A stretch of DNA of 16,302 bases from Candidatus Aegiribacteria sp. (GTDB lineage Bacteria; Fermentibacterota; Fermentibacteria; Fermentibacterales; Fermentibacteraceae), in NCBI GenBank assembly GCA_021107345.1, contig JAIOSX010000064.1:1-16302 (forward strand). The letters are read 5' to 3'. The notes under the pieces are model-generated. The model was not told the DNA's origin and ran no database searches. It was given only the letters and a program-made list of their open reading frames with translations. The position numbers and the translations under genes were made by a program. Below, piece after piece: positions 1 through 6,924 of the stretch. Each line of letters opens with the position of its first letter. Positions within the stretch are counted from its first letter, which is position 1.

Positions 1-1008
1 GAAGCCATGAAAGAACAAAATACCGGGATACACGATGATATCATGGCCCAGTATTACACTAGAAGAGCTGACGTCATATCGGAGCTGGATTCCGAGGATG
101 ATGCTCTGGAGCTCTATGAAAAAGCCCTGGAAATCTACATAAGAAGCGACGACCTGTACGGTCAGGGTACAGTATTGAATAACATGCATGCCATCTATGC
201 CTATCATGGTGATTATGTTACCAGCCTTCGCACAATGGAGGAGTCAATCCGTATAAATTTGAAACTTGATGACAAGCTTGGTCTTGCCATAGGGTACTAC
301 AATATCGCTGAATACTACCAGGAGATAAACATGCTTGACCAGGCCAGGGAGTATTACGACAAGTACATGGAACTGAACGATATCATCAAGAATGAAATCG
401 GTCTTGGATACGGAAGGTTCGGTCTTGGAAAACTTCATTGGCTTGACGGGGAGCTGGAGAAATCAAGATTCTACTTTGAGGGTGCACTTGAAATATTCGA
501 GAAGTTGCGAATCGACCAGATGAAGGCATCCTGTGATCTCATGATAGCTCAGATCCATGTCCAGATGGGTGAGTTTGATAAAGCGAGAAAGATACTGGAT
601 CTCATCTCTGATGATGATGCAATGAATCCAACAATTGATCTTTTTATACTATACATGAAGGGTCTTGTTCAGCTTCACCATCCGGATTCGGACAGGGAAT
701 CGTATGAATGTGCAGAGGTATTATTACGACAGATTATTAATTCCTCAGCCGATCATACGGAAGTTGATATTGCATTGTACTATTCAGCATTGAATACAGC
801 TCTGCAATACCTTGACAGAAAAGAAGATATGATTGCAGCCCTCAGAGAGGGGTCCGAAAAACTGGCGAAAAAACTCCAGAGCATTCAATCCTATTCCATA
901 AGGAACAGCATCATGACCAGACGTGAGATCACCGAATTCATTGACCTCTGCCGCAGTAACGACATGCCATTTCCTCCAGATGGGATTGTTTTTACTTCGG
1001 ATCGATGA
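1..1008 (+). CDS. TPR-repeat protein, C-terminal part (5' end outside window)
   Basis: The frame is open from the first base, so the ATG at position 7 need not be the true start and the gene probably begins upstream. The visible 333 residues are helical. Counting from that ATG, they contain about five tetratricopeptide repeats of roughly 40 residues (about 14-49, 50-89, 90-129, 130-169 and 170-202), with the usual small/aromatic pattern, for example ALELYEKALEIY and AREYYDKYMELN. A less regular helical C-terminus follows and ends in a charged segment (REGSEKLAKKLQ...). There is no signal peptide or membrane segment in the visible part. TPR arrays of this kind commonly form the C-terminal half of bacterial Ser/Thr kinases, nucleotide cyclases or STAND-type ATPase regulators, where they act as protein-binding scaffolds. 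That the missing N-terminus carries such a domain is inference. No catalytic motif is visible. It is separated from the next gene by about 150 bases. Confidence 0.8.
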   Translation, partial: EAMKEQNTGIHDDIMAQYYTRRADVISELDSEDDALELYEKALEIYIRSDDLYGQGTVLNNMHAIYAYHGDYVTSLRTMEESIRINLKLDDKLGLAIGYYNIAEYYQEINMLDQAREYYDKYMELNDIIKNEIGLGYGRFGLGKLHWLDGELEKSRFYFEGALEIFEKLRIDQMKASCDLMIAQIHVQMGEFDKARKILDLISDDDAMNPTIDLFILYMKGLVQLHHPDSDRESYECAEVLLRQIINSSADHTEVDIALYYSALNTALQYLDRKEDMIAALREGSEKLAKKLQSIQSYSIRNSIMTRREITEFIDLCRSNDMPFPPDGIVFTSDR

Positions 1009-1154
1009 AGTATCAGCTGGAAATCGCGTAATCCATATTTCATCAGCATTCCCAAGCTTGACTTCACACAGTCTTCTTCCATATCATCCACTCCTGTCAG
1101 GAAAGAAACAGTCCGTCTTCTGTTTTTGAAGAGATAGATTTTGATTATTGAGAG

Positions 1155-1441
1155 ATGTTTATGAGAATCGTGTTTTGGAGATCTGCATTCCTGGTGTTGC
1201 TAATAGCAATATTTCTGCTGTCATGCTCGGATAGTGACAGCGAAGCCGGTTTCAGTACCTGTGGGATCGCAAATGTCTGTCTGCTCGGGGAAAATTACGG
1301 ATTTGATAATGGATTTGATTACTATTCATGCCATAAAAATGGGTATGGAAGGGCTGCTGTGTCCGTTGATTCCCTGAATTAGCACTGCCTGATCAGGAGA
1401 CAGTGGATGTCCTCAGGGATCTGGGTTATATAAACGATTAA
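1155..1441 (+). pseudogene. Remnant of a sulfatase-like lipoprotein gene (two internal deletions)
   Basis: The readable frame gives 75 residues: a lipoprotein signal peptide with lipobox LLSC, then a segment that aligns without gaps for about 29 residues to residues 124-152 of the intact sulfatase-fold lipoprotein at 8617-9972. Shared positions include AG, T, NV, E, GF, GFD and C, about 12 of 29 identical. The frame stops at 1380-1382. In a second frame, 1382-1441 encodes ETVDVLRDLGYI before TAA, matching the typical C-terminus of this family; the intact copy ends [10 protein letters not shown]. The gene thus keeps its signal peptide, one middle block and its extreme C-terminus. It has lost about 100 residues with the nucleophile region and about 270 residues with the second metal site. 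It cannot encode an active enzyme. An alternative reading, a genuine 75-residue lipoprotein, is less likely because of the family C-terminus downstream. Confidence 0.75.
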
Positions 1442-1499
1442 CCTTTTCTTCTTATACTCAGTATGCCATTCGCAGTACATTTGAAAGGCTTTTTTATCC

Positions 1500-2876
1500 A
1501 TGAAGGATTATTTACAGAGAATACTTCTTGTTTTTCCGGAAACGCGTTATCCATCTGGACAGCCGCCCCTTGGACTTGGAATGCTGGTTGCGATCGCAAG
1601 AAATCTGAACCGCCGGATCGAAGTGTTCGATATGTCTTTCCGGAGTCACCCTTTTGAGGATCTGAAGGAGGAGCTGATTAGATTCGGGCCGGATACCGTT
1701 GGAATCTCAATCATGACTCCTCAACTTGCGGACGCATGCAGAACTGCCTCCATTTCGCGCGAAGTGCTGCCGAGGGTATTGATCATTGCAGGGGGACCCC
1801 ACGCAACAGTTCTTCCTGTTGATACGATCAGGAGAACCGGAGCAGATCTGGTTTACTCGGGCGAGGCTGAAAAAGCCTGGTCAGCTCTTCTGAATGGCAT
1901 GGAACCCTCCAGTATCCCAGGAATGACAATGATTAAGGAAGGGGAAATTCTCAGCGTCCCCGGTTTGATGCTTACAGAAGATCTGGACACACTCCCGCTT
2001 CCCGACAGGTCAGTATTCGATATGGAGAAATACTTTGCTTCATGGTACTCAATGGACAGAGTTGATCCTCGTCTCAGGGGAACATCGATAATGGCTACCA
2101 GGGGGTGCCCCTTCAAGTGTACTTTCTGTCAGCCGACACTTAGTAAGATATTCGGAAAGAGAACTCGCAAACGTTCCCCTGAATCGATAGTGGAAGAACT
2201 GGAATCGCTTGTAGAGAAATACGGTATTAACGCTTTCATGTTCGAGGATTCCACTTTCATAGTCGATGCAAAATGGGTTAGAAGCATATGCGAGCTGATG
2301 AACGATAAAAAACTGGGACTTCGATGGTGCTGTAACGTCAGAGCAGACCTCCTGACAGAAGATCTTCTCGATATCATGATAAAAGCCGGATTGTCCAAAA
2401 TAAACATGGGTGTGGAGTCTGCCTCCCAGAGAGTTCTGGATGATATCTATGAGAAGGGGATTACAATTAATGGAGTAAGAAGAGCCCTCCGCATGGCAAA
2501 GGAGAGAGGCATTTACGTTCAGGGTTACTTCATGCTGGGGGCTCCCGGTGAAACACTTGAGGAAATGAAGAAGACAATTCGTTTTGCCTCGCGGGAACCC
2601 TTTGATGATGCCCTGTTCGATATAACGACTCCATTTCCCCATACCGAACTCTGGGAAAGAACAAAAGAATTCATAACTAAGGATTACGAGGATTTCGACT
2701 GTTTTCACAAATCGGTGTACGAACTTGAGGGTTTCAAGCCCGGTAAGATAGAGAGAATGAAAAAGAGGGCTTTCTTTAGGTTCTATCTTCATCCCACAAG
2801 AATACTGCAGACATTCAAGACGGTTCTGGGCCCGGGAAACCTGAAAAGAACCCTTATTAAGGCCAGGAGGGTTTGA
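1500..2876 (+). CDS. B12-binding-domain radical SAM protein (first of a tandem pair)
   Basis: This 458-residue protein has the two-domain layout of cobalamin-binding-type radical SAM enzymes. Residues 1-140 form a Rossmann-like B12-binding fold, with LLVFPETRYPSG at the start and AGGPHATVLP near residue 97. The classic DxHxxG cobalamin-ligand motif is not visible. The radical SAM barrel begins at about residue 195 with C203-x3-C207-x2-C210 in RGCPFKCTFC, the cysteines that bind the 4Fe-4S cluster cleaving S-adenosylmethionine. GVESASQ (304-310) and GAPGET (347-352) are further landmarks of the MiaB/NifB-like Elp3 fold. The substrate cannot be told; relatives act in lipid, cofactor, antibiotic and tetrapyrrole chemistry as methylases or rearranging enzymes. 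The ATG at 1500 gives the expected N-terminus, with a weak GAAAGG upstream. A paralogue follows 34 bases downstream on the same strand, suggesting a shared operon and perhaps consecutive steps. Confidence 0.9.
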   Translation: MKDYLQRILLVFPETRYPSGQPPLGLGMLVAIARNLNRRIEVFDMSFRSHPFEDLKEELIRFGPDTVGISIMTPQLADACRTASISREVLPRVLIIAGGPHATVLPVDTIRRTGADLVYSGEAEKAWSALLNGMEPSSIPGMTMIKEGEILSVPGLMLTEDLDTLPLPDRSVFDMEKYFASWYSMDRVDPRLRGTSIMATRGCPFKCTFCQPTLSKIFGKRTRKRSPESIVEELESLVEKYGINAFMFEDSTFIVDAKWVRSICELMNDKKLGLRWCCNVRADLLTEDLLDIMIKAGLSKINMGVESASQRVLDDIYEKGITINGVRRALRMAKERGIYVQGYFMLGAPGETLEEMKKTIRFASREPFDDALFDITTPFPHTELWERTKEFITKDYEDFDCFHKSVYELEGFKPGKIERMKKRAFFRFYLHPTRILQTFKTVLGPGNLKRTLIKARRV

Positions 2877-2910
2877 TTTCTTTTTTTGTGCGAGTGAGTG
2901 GAGGAAAAGG

Positions 2911-4311
2911 TTGAGCAGAGTGTTGCTTGTGAACCCGCCTTCGGCTGTGGGTGTTTACGAGAAAAGTAAAATAAGAGTAGCTATAACCAGCGCTCCTTTC
3001 ATTACGCTCGCTACCCTTGCGGGGGAGCTTCTGAAGGAGGGGCACCAGGTCAGGATCGCAGATCTTATGGTAGAGGAAAATCCCTTAAACGCCTACAGGG
3101 GAATCCTTGAAAGTTTCCGGTCTGAGTATATCGGCATAACCTTTACTACTCCTCTATTTCATGAAGCAGCAGAGCTTGCGGGTATGGCTCATGAGATCCT
3201 GCCTGAATCCACAATCATCGCAGGGGGGATACATGCCTCTACACTTCCGCAGGAATCCCTTTCAATCGGTAACTTTGATCTTGTGGTACTTGGTGAAGGT
3301 GAAAGAACACTGGCGGATATATGCGCCGGTACAGATCCGCAGAGCATCAGAGGCATTGCCTTCGGAAGGGGTGATGAGTTCACGGTAACACCTGAGAGAG
3401 AGCTTATTGCTGATCTGGACGACCTTCCACTGCCAGCATGGGAGCTTTACGATCTTTCGCGATACAATTCACCGCACATTGCCAGCAGAGATAATCCAGT
3501 CGGGTACATGGAAACGAACAGGGGCTGCAATCATTACTGCACGTTTTGCAGCCAGAGAATATTCGGTCACAGGATCAGATCAAAGTCCTCCAGGAGGGTC
3601 GTCGACGAAATGTTCAGGATGCTTAAGCTGGGCTTCAAGGACATTCATATCAAGGACGACAATTTTACCGCTGATATTGAACGGGCTAAGGACACCTGCA
3701 GATTGCTCATAGAGGAGAAATTCCCGGCCCCCTGGGCTCTTCCCACGGGGGTTAATGTAGCGGATGTTGACAGTGAATTCTTCCGGCTGGCCAGGGAAGC
3801 AGGCTGTTATCAGATCTCTTTCGGTATCGAGAGCGGCGTACCTGAAATAATCAGCGGCGTAAACAAGAAACAGTCCCTGGAGAAGATCAGGGAAGCGGTT
3901 TCCATGGCTCACTATGCCGGTCTTGAAACGGTAGGCTTTTTTATGATGGGACTGCCCGGAGACACTGAAGAGACAATGAATCGGAGTATCCGTTTTGCGC
4001 AAAGCCTTCCACTGACATATGCAAAGGCATCAATGACCTTACCATTTCCCTCTTCCGCGCTTTACCGGCAGATAAAGATGGACGGAAGGATACTCTCAGA
4101 GGACTGGCGCATATACAACTTTCATTCCACATCGGAGGTATGGAGGCACGAGAATCTGGACTGGAAAACCATCCAGCACTACTACTCGCTCTTTCACAGA
4201 AAATTCTATTTCAGACCTTCATACATATGGAAAAGATTATGGCGGGACATCCGAATGGGACAGCTTCGTGATGACATCAAGGCCGTCCTGGCAAACGATT
4301 GGTCAGGTTGA
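2911..4311 (+). CDS. B12-binding-domain radical SAM protein (second of a tandem pair)
   Basis: This 466-residue paralogue of the preceding gene has the same architecture: a B12-binding-like N-terminal domain (about 1-150, with RVLLVNPP at the start and AGGIHASTLP near 104) and a radical SAM barrel with C206-x3-C210-x2-C213 in RGCNHYCTFC. GIESGV (305-310) and GLPGDT (347-352) follow, and the C-terminal tail is rich in aromatic and basic residues. As in its neighbour, the DxHxxG cobalamin ligand is not apparent, so cobalamin may be bound base-off without a protein ligand or not at all. The TTG at 2911 is chosen because a GGAGG lies six bases upstream and the protein then begins at the usual first beta strand. 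The stop overlaps the next ATG as TGATG, a sign of translational coupling to the methyltransferase gene. The reaction and substrate are unknown. Confidence 0.9.
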   Translation: MSRVLLVNPPSAVGVYEKSKIRVAITSAPFITLATLAGELLKEGHQVRIADLMVEENPLNAYRGILESFRSEYIGITFTTPLFHEAAELAGMAHEILPESTIIAGGIHASTLPQESLSIGNFDLVVLGEGERTLADICAGTDPQSIRGIAFGRGDEFTVTPERELIADLDDLPLPAWELYDLSRYNSPHIASRDNPVGYMETNRGCNHYCTFCSQRIFGHRIRSKSSRRVVDEMFRMLKLGFKDIHIKDDNFTADIERAKDTCRLLIEEKFPAPWALPTGVNVADVDSEFFRLAREAGCYQISFGIESGVPEIISGVNKKQSLEKIREAVSMAHYAGLETVGFFMMGLPGDTEETMNRSIRFAQSLPLTYAKASMTLPFPSSALYRQIKMDGRILSEDWRIYNFHSTSEVWRHENLDWKTIQHYYSLFHRKFYFRPSYIWKRLWRDIRMGQLRDDIKAVLANDWSG

Positions 4312-4934
4312 TGAATGGGGACGGAGACAAATTGGGGACGGAGGTAATTAGATTTTCTAATTACCTCCGTCCCCAATTACCGTCCCTATTATTTTTCAGT
4401 TTACTGACACGGTTTGGCGAGGTCTCCATTATATGGATTGATACGGGTACCAGTTCCATTGTAAGAAGGATCTTCCTCAGCAGTGAAAAAGGATCCGCAT
4501 CAGCCCTTGCTTCAACTGCTTTTCCCGGGATTTCGCCAGGTTTGAACCATCACATAAGGCGTATTGCCGATGAAATCGACGTCATGCTCTCCGGAGGAAT
4601 ACCGAAGTTCAATATCCGTATCCTCGATTTCAGTGTTTGCTCGGTTTTTCAGCGCAAAGTACTTATGGAAGAGAGAAATATCTCCAGGGGAGAGGTTCGC
4701 AGCTACGGCTGGCTTGCCGACAGGATAGGTAAACCCGGTACTGCAAGGGCTGTCGGCAACGCACTGGCCTCAAACCCATTTCCGCTGGTTATTCCATGTC
4801 ACAGGGCTGTCAGGTCGGATGGCAGAATTGGTGGTTTCCAGGGAGGTCCTGCCATGAAACGTGACCTCCTTGAAATGGAGGGAATATTCTTCAACCCCTC
4901 AGGCAGAGTGCAGAGCGAAATCCTTCAGGGATAA
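4311..4934 (+). CDS. ogt: Methylated-DNA--protein-cysteine methyltransferase (O6-alkylguanine-DNA alkyltransferase)
   Basis: This is a suicide repair protein that moves the alkyl group from O6-alkylguanine in DNA onto its own cysteine. The C-terminal DNA-binding domain is complete: VFQRKVLMEERNISRGEVRSYGWLADRIG, then the arginine-finger helix ARAVGNALASNP, then IPCHRAVRSDGRIGGFQGG, with the acceptor cysteine at residue 163 counted from the ATG at 4311. The normal N-terminal domain seems to begin only around TRFGEVSIIW (about residue 33). The residues before it are encoded by the palindromic repeat at 4318-4386. No ATG, GTG or TTG occurs in frame between the element and that domain. Translation therefore starts at the ATG at 4311, which overlaps the previous stop (TGATG), or at a TTG at 4299 or 4332. 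The protein is about 207 residues against a usual 150-180. It is probably cotranscribed with the radical SAM genes. The symbol could equally be given as mgt or ada-C. Confidence 0.9.
   Translation: MNGDGDKLGTEVIRFSNYLRPQLPSLLFFSLLTRFGEVSIIWIDTGTSSIVRRIFLSSEKGSASALASTAFPGISPGLNHHIRRIADEIDVMLSGGIPKFNIRILDFSVCSVFQRKVLMEERNISRGEVRSYGWLADRIGKPGTARAVGNALASNPFPLVIPCHRAVRSDGRIGGFQGGPAMKRDLLEMEGIFFNPSGRVQSEILQG
4318..4386 (+). repeat. Palindromic REP/MITE-like element with GGGGACGG arms
   Basis: The core is a perfect 23-base inverted repeat: the left arm 4330-4352 (starting AATTGGGGACGGAGG) pairs with 4356-4378 around a three-base TTT loop. A second, outer 7-base pair (GGGACGG at 4318-4324 with CCGTCCC at 4380-4386) extends it after a small asymmetric bulge. 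GGGACGG therefore occurs twice forward and twice reversed. Short G-rich palindromes of this style are typical of REP sequences mobilised by RAYT (Y1-type) transposases; that link is inference, and no transposase gene is present here. The element lies directly after the ATG that overlaps the stop of the upstream radical SAM gene. It stays open in the methyltransferase frame without a stop codon. In RNA it would form a very stable hairpin at the start of that gene. Confidence 0.85.
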
Positions 4935-5010
4935 GTACCAGATATACTGCTTATTTAGTATGTTTCAACTTCCATTTCCATTGATGTGTCAGAGATGTTG
5001 AAAGGTGATG

Positions 5011-5952
5011 ATGTATACTGATAATTTTAGGGACATATTGAGGTTTAAACTTGAAAAGACCGGGAAGAGCGGTATGCTCAAGAGGGAAAGGGTCATTACA
5101 TCCAGGCAGGGAACACAAGTCGCTGTTGAGTATTCGGGGGAAGTTCTCAATTTCTGCGCAAACAACTACCTCGGGCTTTCAGGTGATCAAAGGCTGGTTG
5201 AAAAGGCCTGCAAGATACTCGAAGCAAGAGGTTTCGGCCTCTCATCCGTCCGCTTCATATGCGGTACACAGGATATTCACAAGGAGCTTGAGAGGAAGAT
5301 ATCTGATTTCCTTCTCAAGGAAGACACAATACTTTATTCCAGCTGCTTTGATGCCAATGGGGGGCTTTTTGAACCTCTGCTGAGCGATGCTGATGCCATT
5401 ATTTCTGACCAGTTGAATCATGCTTCTATCATCGACGGTATAAGACTATGCAAGGCAAAAAGGTATCGATACAGTCATGCAGATCTGGAAGATCTTGAAG
5501 CCGTTCTTATCCATGCTCGCAGCGCACGAACCAAGGCTATCGTTACAGATGGTGTTTTCTCAATGGACGGGGAAATTGCCCCACTACCCGGTATTTGCGA
5601 TCTTGCAGAGAAATACGGGGCGCTGCTTATCGTTGATGACTCACATGCAACGGGTTTTGTTGGAGAGAATGGCAGGGGAACCCCTGAATATCACGGAGTA
5701 TCCGAGAGGGTGGATATTGTAACATCAACCTTCGGAAAAGCCCTGGGTGGAGCTTCAGGAGGGTTCACCACAGGGCCTGCGGATGTAATCGAGATGCTCA
5801 GACAGCGATCAAGGCCATACCTGTTTTCGAATACACTGGCTCCGGTAGTTACGGGGACTACTCTGGCGGTTATTGACCTGATAGAGAAATCAAGCAAAGA
5901 AAGGGACAGGCTCAGAGATAATCAGAGATGCTTCAGAAAAAAAATGACTTAA
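5011..5952 (+). CDS. kbl: Glycine C-acetyltransferase (2-amino-3-ketobutyrate CoA ligase), N-terminal piece of an interrupted gene
   Basis: This is a PLP-dependent alpha-oxoamine synthase that splits 2-amino-3-ketobutyrate with CoA into glycine and acetyl-CoA, the second step of threonine breakdown. Positions counted from the GTG at 5005: RERVITS (28-34), NFCANNYLGLS (49-59), DQLNHASIIDG (135-145), DDSHATGF (211-218), and the Schiff-base lysine K245 in TSTFGKALGGASGGF. This piece ends at an in-frame TAA (5950-5952), directly after the residues matching FREQMS in E. coli Kbl. The next codons continue the family sequence (AGF...) in the same frame at 5953-6213, so exactly one codon has become a stop. 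Starts at 5005 (GTG), 5008 and 5011 (both ATG) are possible; AAAGG at 5001-5005 favours 5008 or 5011. The fragment lacks about 85 C-terminal residues and should not fold into an active enzyme by itself. The partner dehydrogenase gene is at 13426-14388. Confidence 0.9.
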   Translation: MYTDNFRDILRFKLEKTGKSGMLKRERVITSRQGTQVAVEYSGEVLNFCANNYLGLSGDQRLVEKACKILEARGFGLSSVRFICGTQDIHKELERKISDFLLKEDTILYSSCFDANGGLFEPLLSDADAIISDQLNHASIIDGIRLCKAKRYRYSHADLEDLEAVLIHARSARTKAIVTDGVFSMDGEIAPLPGICDLAEKYGALLIVDDSHATGFVGENGRGTPEYHGVSERVDIVTSTFGKALGGASGGFTTGPADVIEMLRQRSRPYLFSNTLAPVVTGTTLAVIDLIEKSSKERDRLRDNQRCFRKKMT

Positions 5953-5961
5953 GCAGGATTC

Positions 5962-6213
5962 ATGATCATCAAGGGTGACCATCCTATCGTACCTGTACTT
6001 TTTGGTCATCTGCCGGACGATGCGGCACTGGTTCAGAAATTTGCCGATGAACTCCTCAAGAAGGGCATTTATGCCATAGGGTTCTTCTATCCTGTAGTTC
6101 CCTGCGGGCAGTCAAGGATAAGGATTCAGATCTCGGCAGCCCATACAACACAACAGGTGGATACCTGTGTTGAAGTGTTCAAAGATGTAGGCAAAATACT
6201 TGGAGTGCTGTGA
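5962..6213 (+). CDS. kbl: Glycine C-acetyltransferase, C-terminal piece after in-frame stop
   Basis: These 83 residues continue the kbl product in the same frame after the TAA at 5950-5952. They match the C-terminal domain of the family: GDHPIVPVLFG, FADELLKKGIYAIGFFYPVVP, then GQSRIRIQISAAHT and a final helix ending GKILGVL. The R-I-R-I-Q-x-S-A-A-H-T block contains the conserved arginine that binds the substrate carboxylate. An ATG at 5962 with an AGGA a few bases upstream could allow reinitiation, which might give a two-chain enzyme. It is more likely the broken end of one gene. A suppressed stop or a sequencing error are alternatives. The gene ends before a short spacer holding a candidate promoter for the next operon. 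Confidence 0.85.
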   Translation: MIIKGDHPIVPVLFGHLPDDAALVQKFADELLKKGIYAIGFFYPVVPCGQSRIRIQISAAHTTQQVDTCVEVFKDVGKILGVL

Positions 6214-6231
6214 GTTAACCTTCTGTCCCAC

Positions 6232-6263
6232 TTGACACAGGGTATACTGTATCAACAGATACC
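6232..6263 (+). promoter_or_regulatory. Candidate promoter and operator-like inverted repeat before the regulator gene
   Basis: A perfect -35 hexamer TTGACA lies at 6232-6237. The region where a -10 would be expected (about 6255-6261) has only a weak match, so promoter strength is uncertain. An inverted repeat, GGTAT-A-CTG at 6241-6249 with CAG-ATACC at 6256-6263 around TATCAA, covers the spacer and ends four bases before the ATG at 6268. Such a site could be an operator for the winged-helix protein encoded next, or an RNA hairpin at its start. No Shine-Dalgarno sequence is visible before 6268. A transcript starting about seven bases after the -10 would be leaderless. Confidence 0.4.
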
Positions 6264-6267
6264 CTTT

Positions 6268-6912
6268 ATGAGTACAAAATCTATTGACGAGTCATTGTTC
6301 GGCAAAATAAGGCGGCATCTTCTTTACCTTTTCTTCCTGAATCCGGGAAGATCGTACTTCCTTCTTGAACTGGTGGATACTCTCCGAACAGGAAGGGGAG
6401 GGGTTCAGAGGGAGCTGGCCAATCTTGTTGAGTCAGGGATCATCACCAGAAAAAAATCGGGTATAAAGGTTCTTTTCAGTCTTTCTGAAGACTGTCCTGT
6501 TACTTGTGAGATGCAGGGACTGCTTGGTAAGCTTGTGGATTATGAGGACATGGTATCCATGGCAGTAAGGGATTACGGGGCATCCATTCAAACCGCTGTA
6601 CTCTCATCTGTGGAAAAGGATAATGAATCGCTATACATGAAGCTTCTTGTGTCATTCCATGCTGACTCTGAGCCATTCCGCAGGGAAATCGAAAGAATAG
6701 AACTCCTATCCGGTATTAAGATTGTACTGTTAACAGTTCGGACTTATGAGTTGAAAGAATGCCTTAGAAGCAATCCTGAAGCGCAGTGGATATCGAGCGG
6801 AACCTGGAAACTGCTCGCTGGCAAAGCTGAAGATCTCATTCCTGACGAGCTTGACCAGGAATCCGATATATCTGAACCAGACCTGTTTTCGGGAACTGGT
6901 TTCAGCTGGTAA
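6268..6912 (+). CDS. Winged-helix transcriptional regulator with degenerate nucleotidyltransferase-like domain
   Basis: Residues 1-80 (counted from 6268) form a MarR/ArsR-like winged helix: SLFGKIRRHLLYLFFLNPGRSYFLLELVDTL, then the recognition helix GRGGVQRELANLVESGII and a wing (TRKKSGIKVLFSLS). This N-terminus matches a family in which the winged helix is followed by a minimal nucleotidyltransferase domain. Here the corresponding region (about 105-185) lacks the GSxxxGxxxxxSDxD active-site motif; the strand positions read TAVLSSVEKDNESLYMKLLVSF. It is therefore probably a non-catalytic regulator or ligand sensor. The C-terminus is acidic. A TTG at 6232 would add 12 residues, but it coincides with a TTGACA promoter element, so the ATG at 6268 is preferred. 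It lies 12 bases upstream of an MFS transporter gene, suggesting control of that transporter. The family match is from memory of sequence patterns. Confidence 0.7.
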   Translation: MSTKSIDESLFGKIRRHLLYLFFLNPGRSYFLLELVDTLRTGRGGVQRELANLVESGIITRKKSGIKVLFSLSEDCPVTCEMQGLLGKLVDYEDMVSMAVRDYGASIQTAVLSSVEKDNESLYMKLLVSFHADSEPFRREIERIELLSGIKIVLLTVRTYELKECLRSNPEAQWISSGTWKLLAGKAEDLIPDELDQESDISEPDLFSGTGFSW

Positions 6913-6924
6913 AGGGATAGAGTA

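Noticed and set aside
1106..1127. Possible terminator hairpin AAACAG...CTGTTT followed by Ts after the TPR gene
   Set aside because: The stem is only six AU-rich pairs with an eight-base loop and only two further T residues, too weak to call.
2049..2792. Long minus-strand open frame opposite the first radical SAM gene
   Set aside because: It lies entirely antisense to a clear enzyme gene and its translation matches no family; it is a shadow frame.
5937..5952. Programmed slippage at the A8 tract in kbl
   Set aside because: Both halves are in the same frame and slippage by one base in either direction meets an early stop, so it cannot bypass the TAA.
6232..6267. TTG at 6232 as the start of the winged-helix regulator
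   Set aside because: The TTG is the first half of a perfect TTGACA promoter element and the added residues do not resemble the family.
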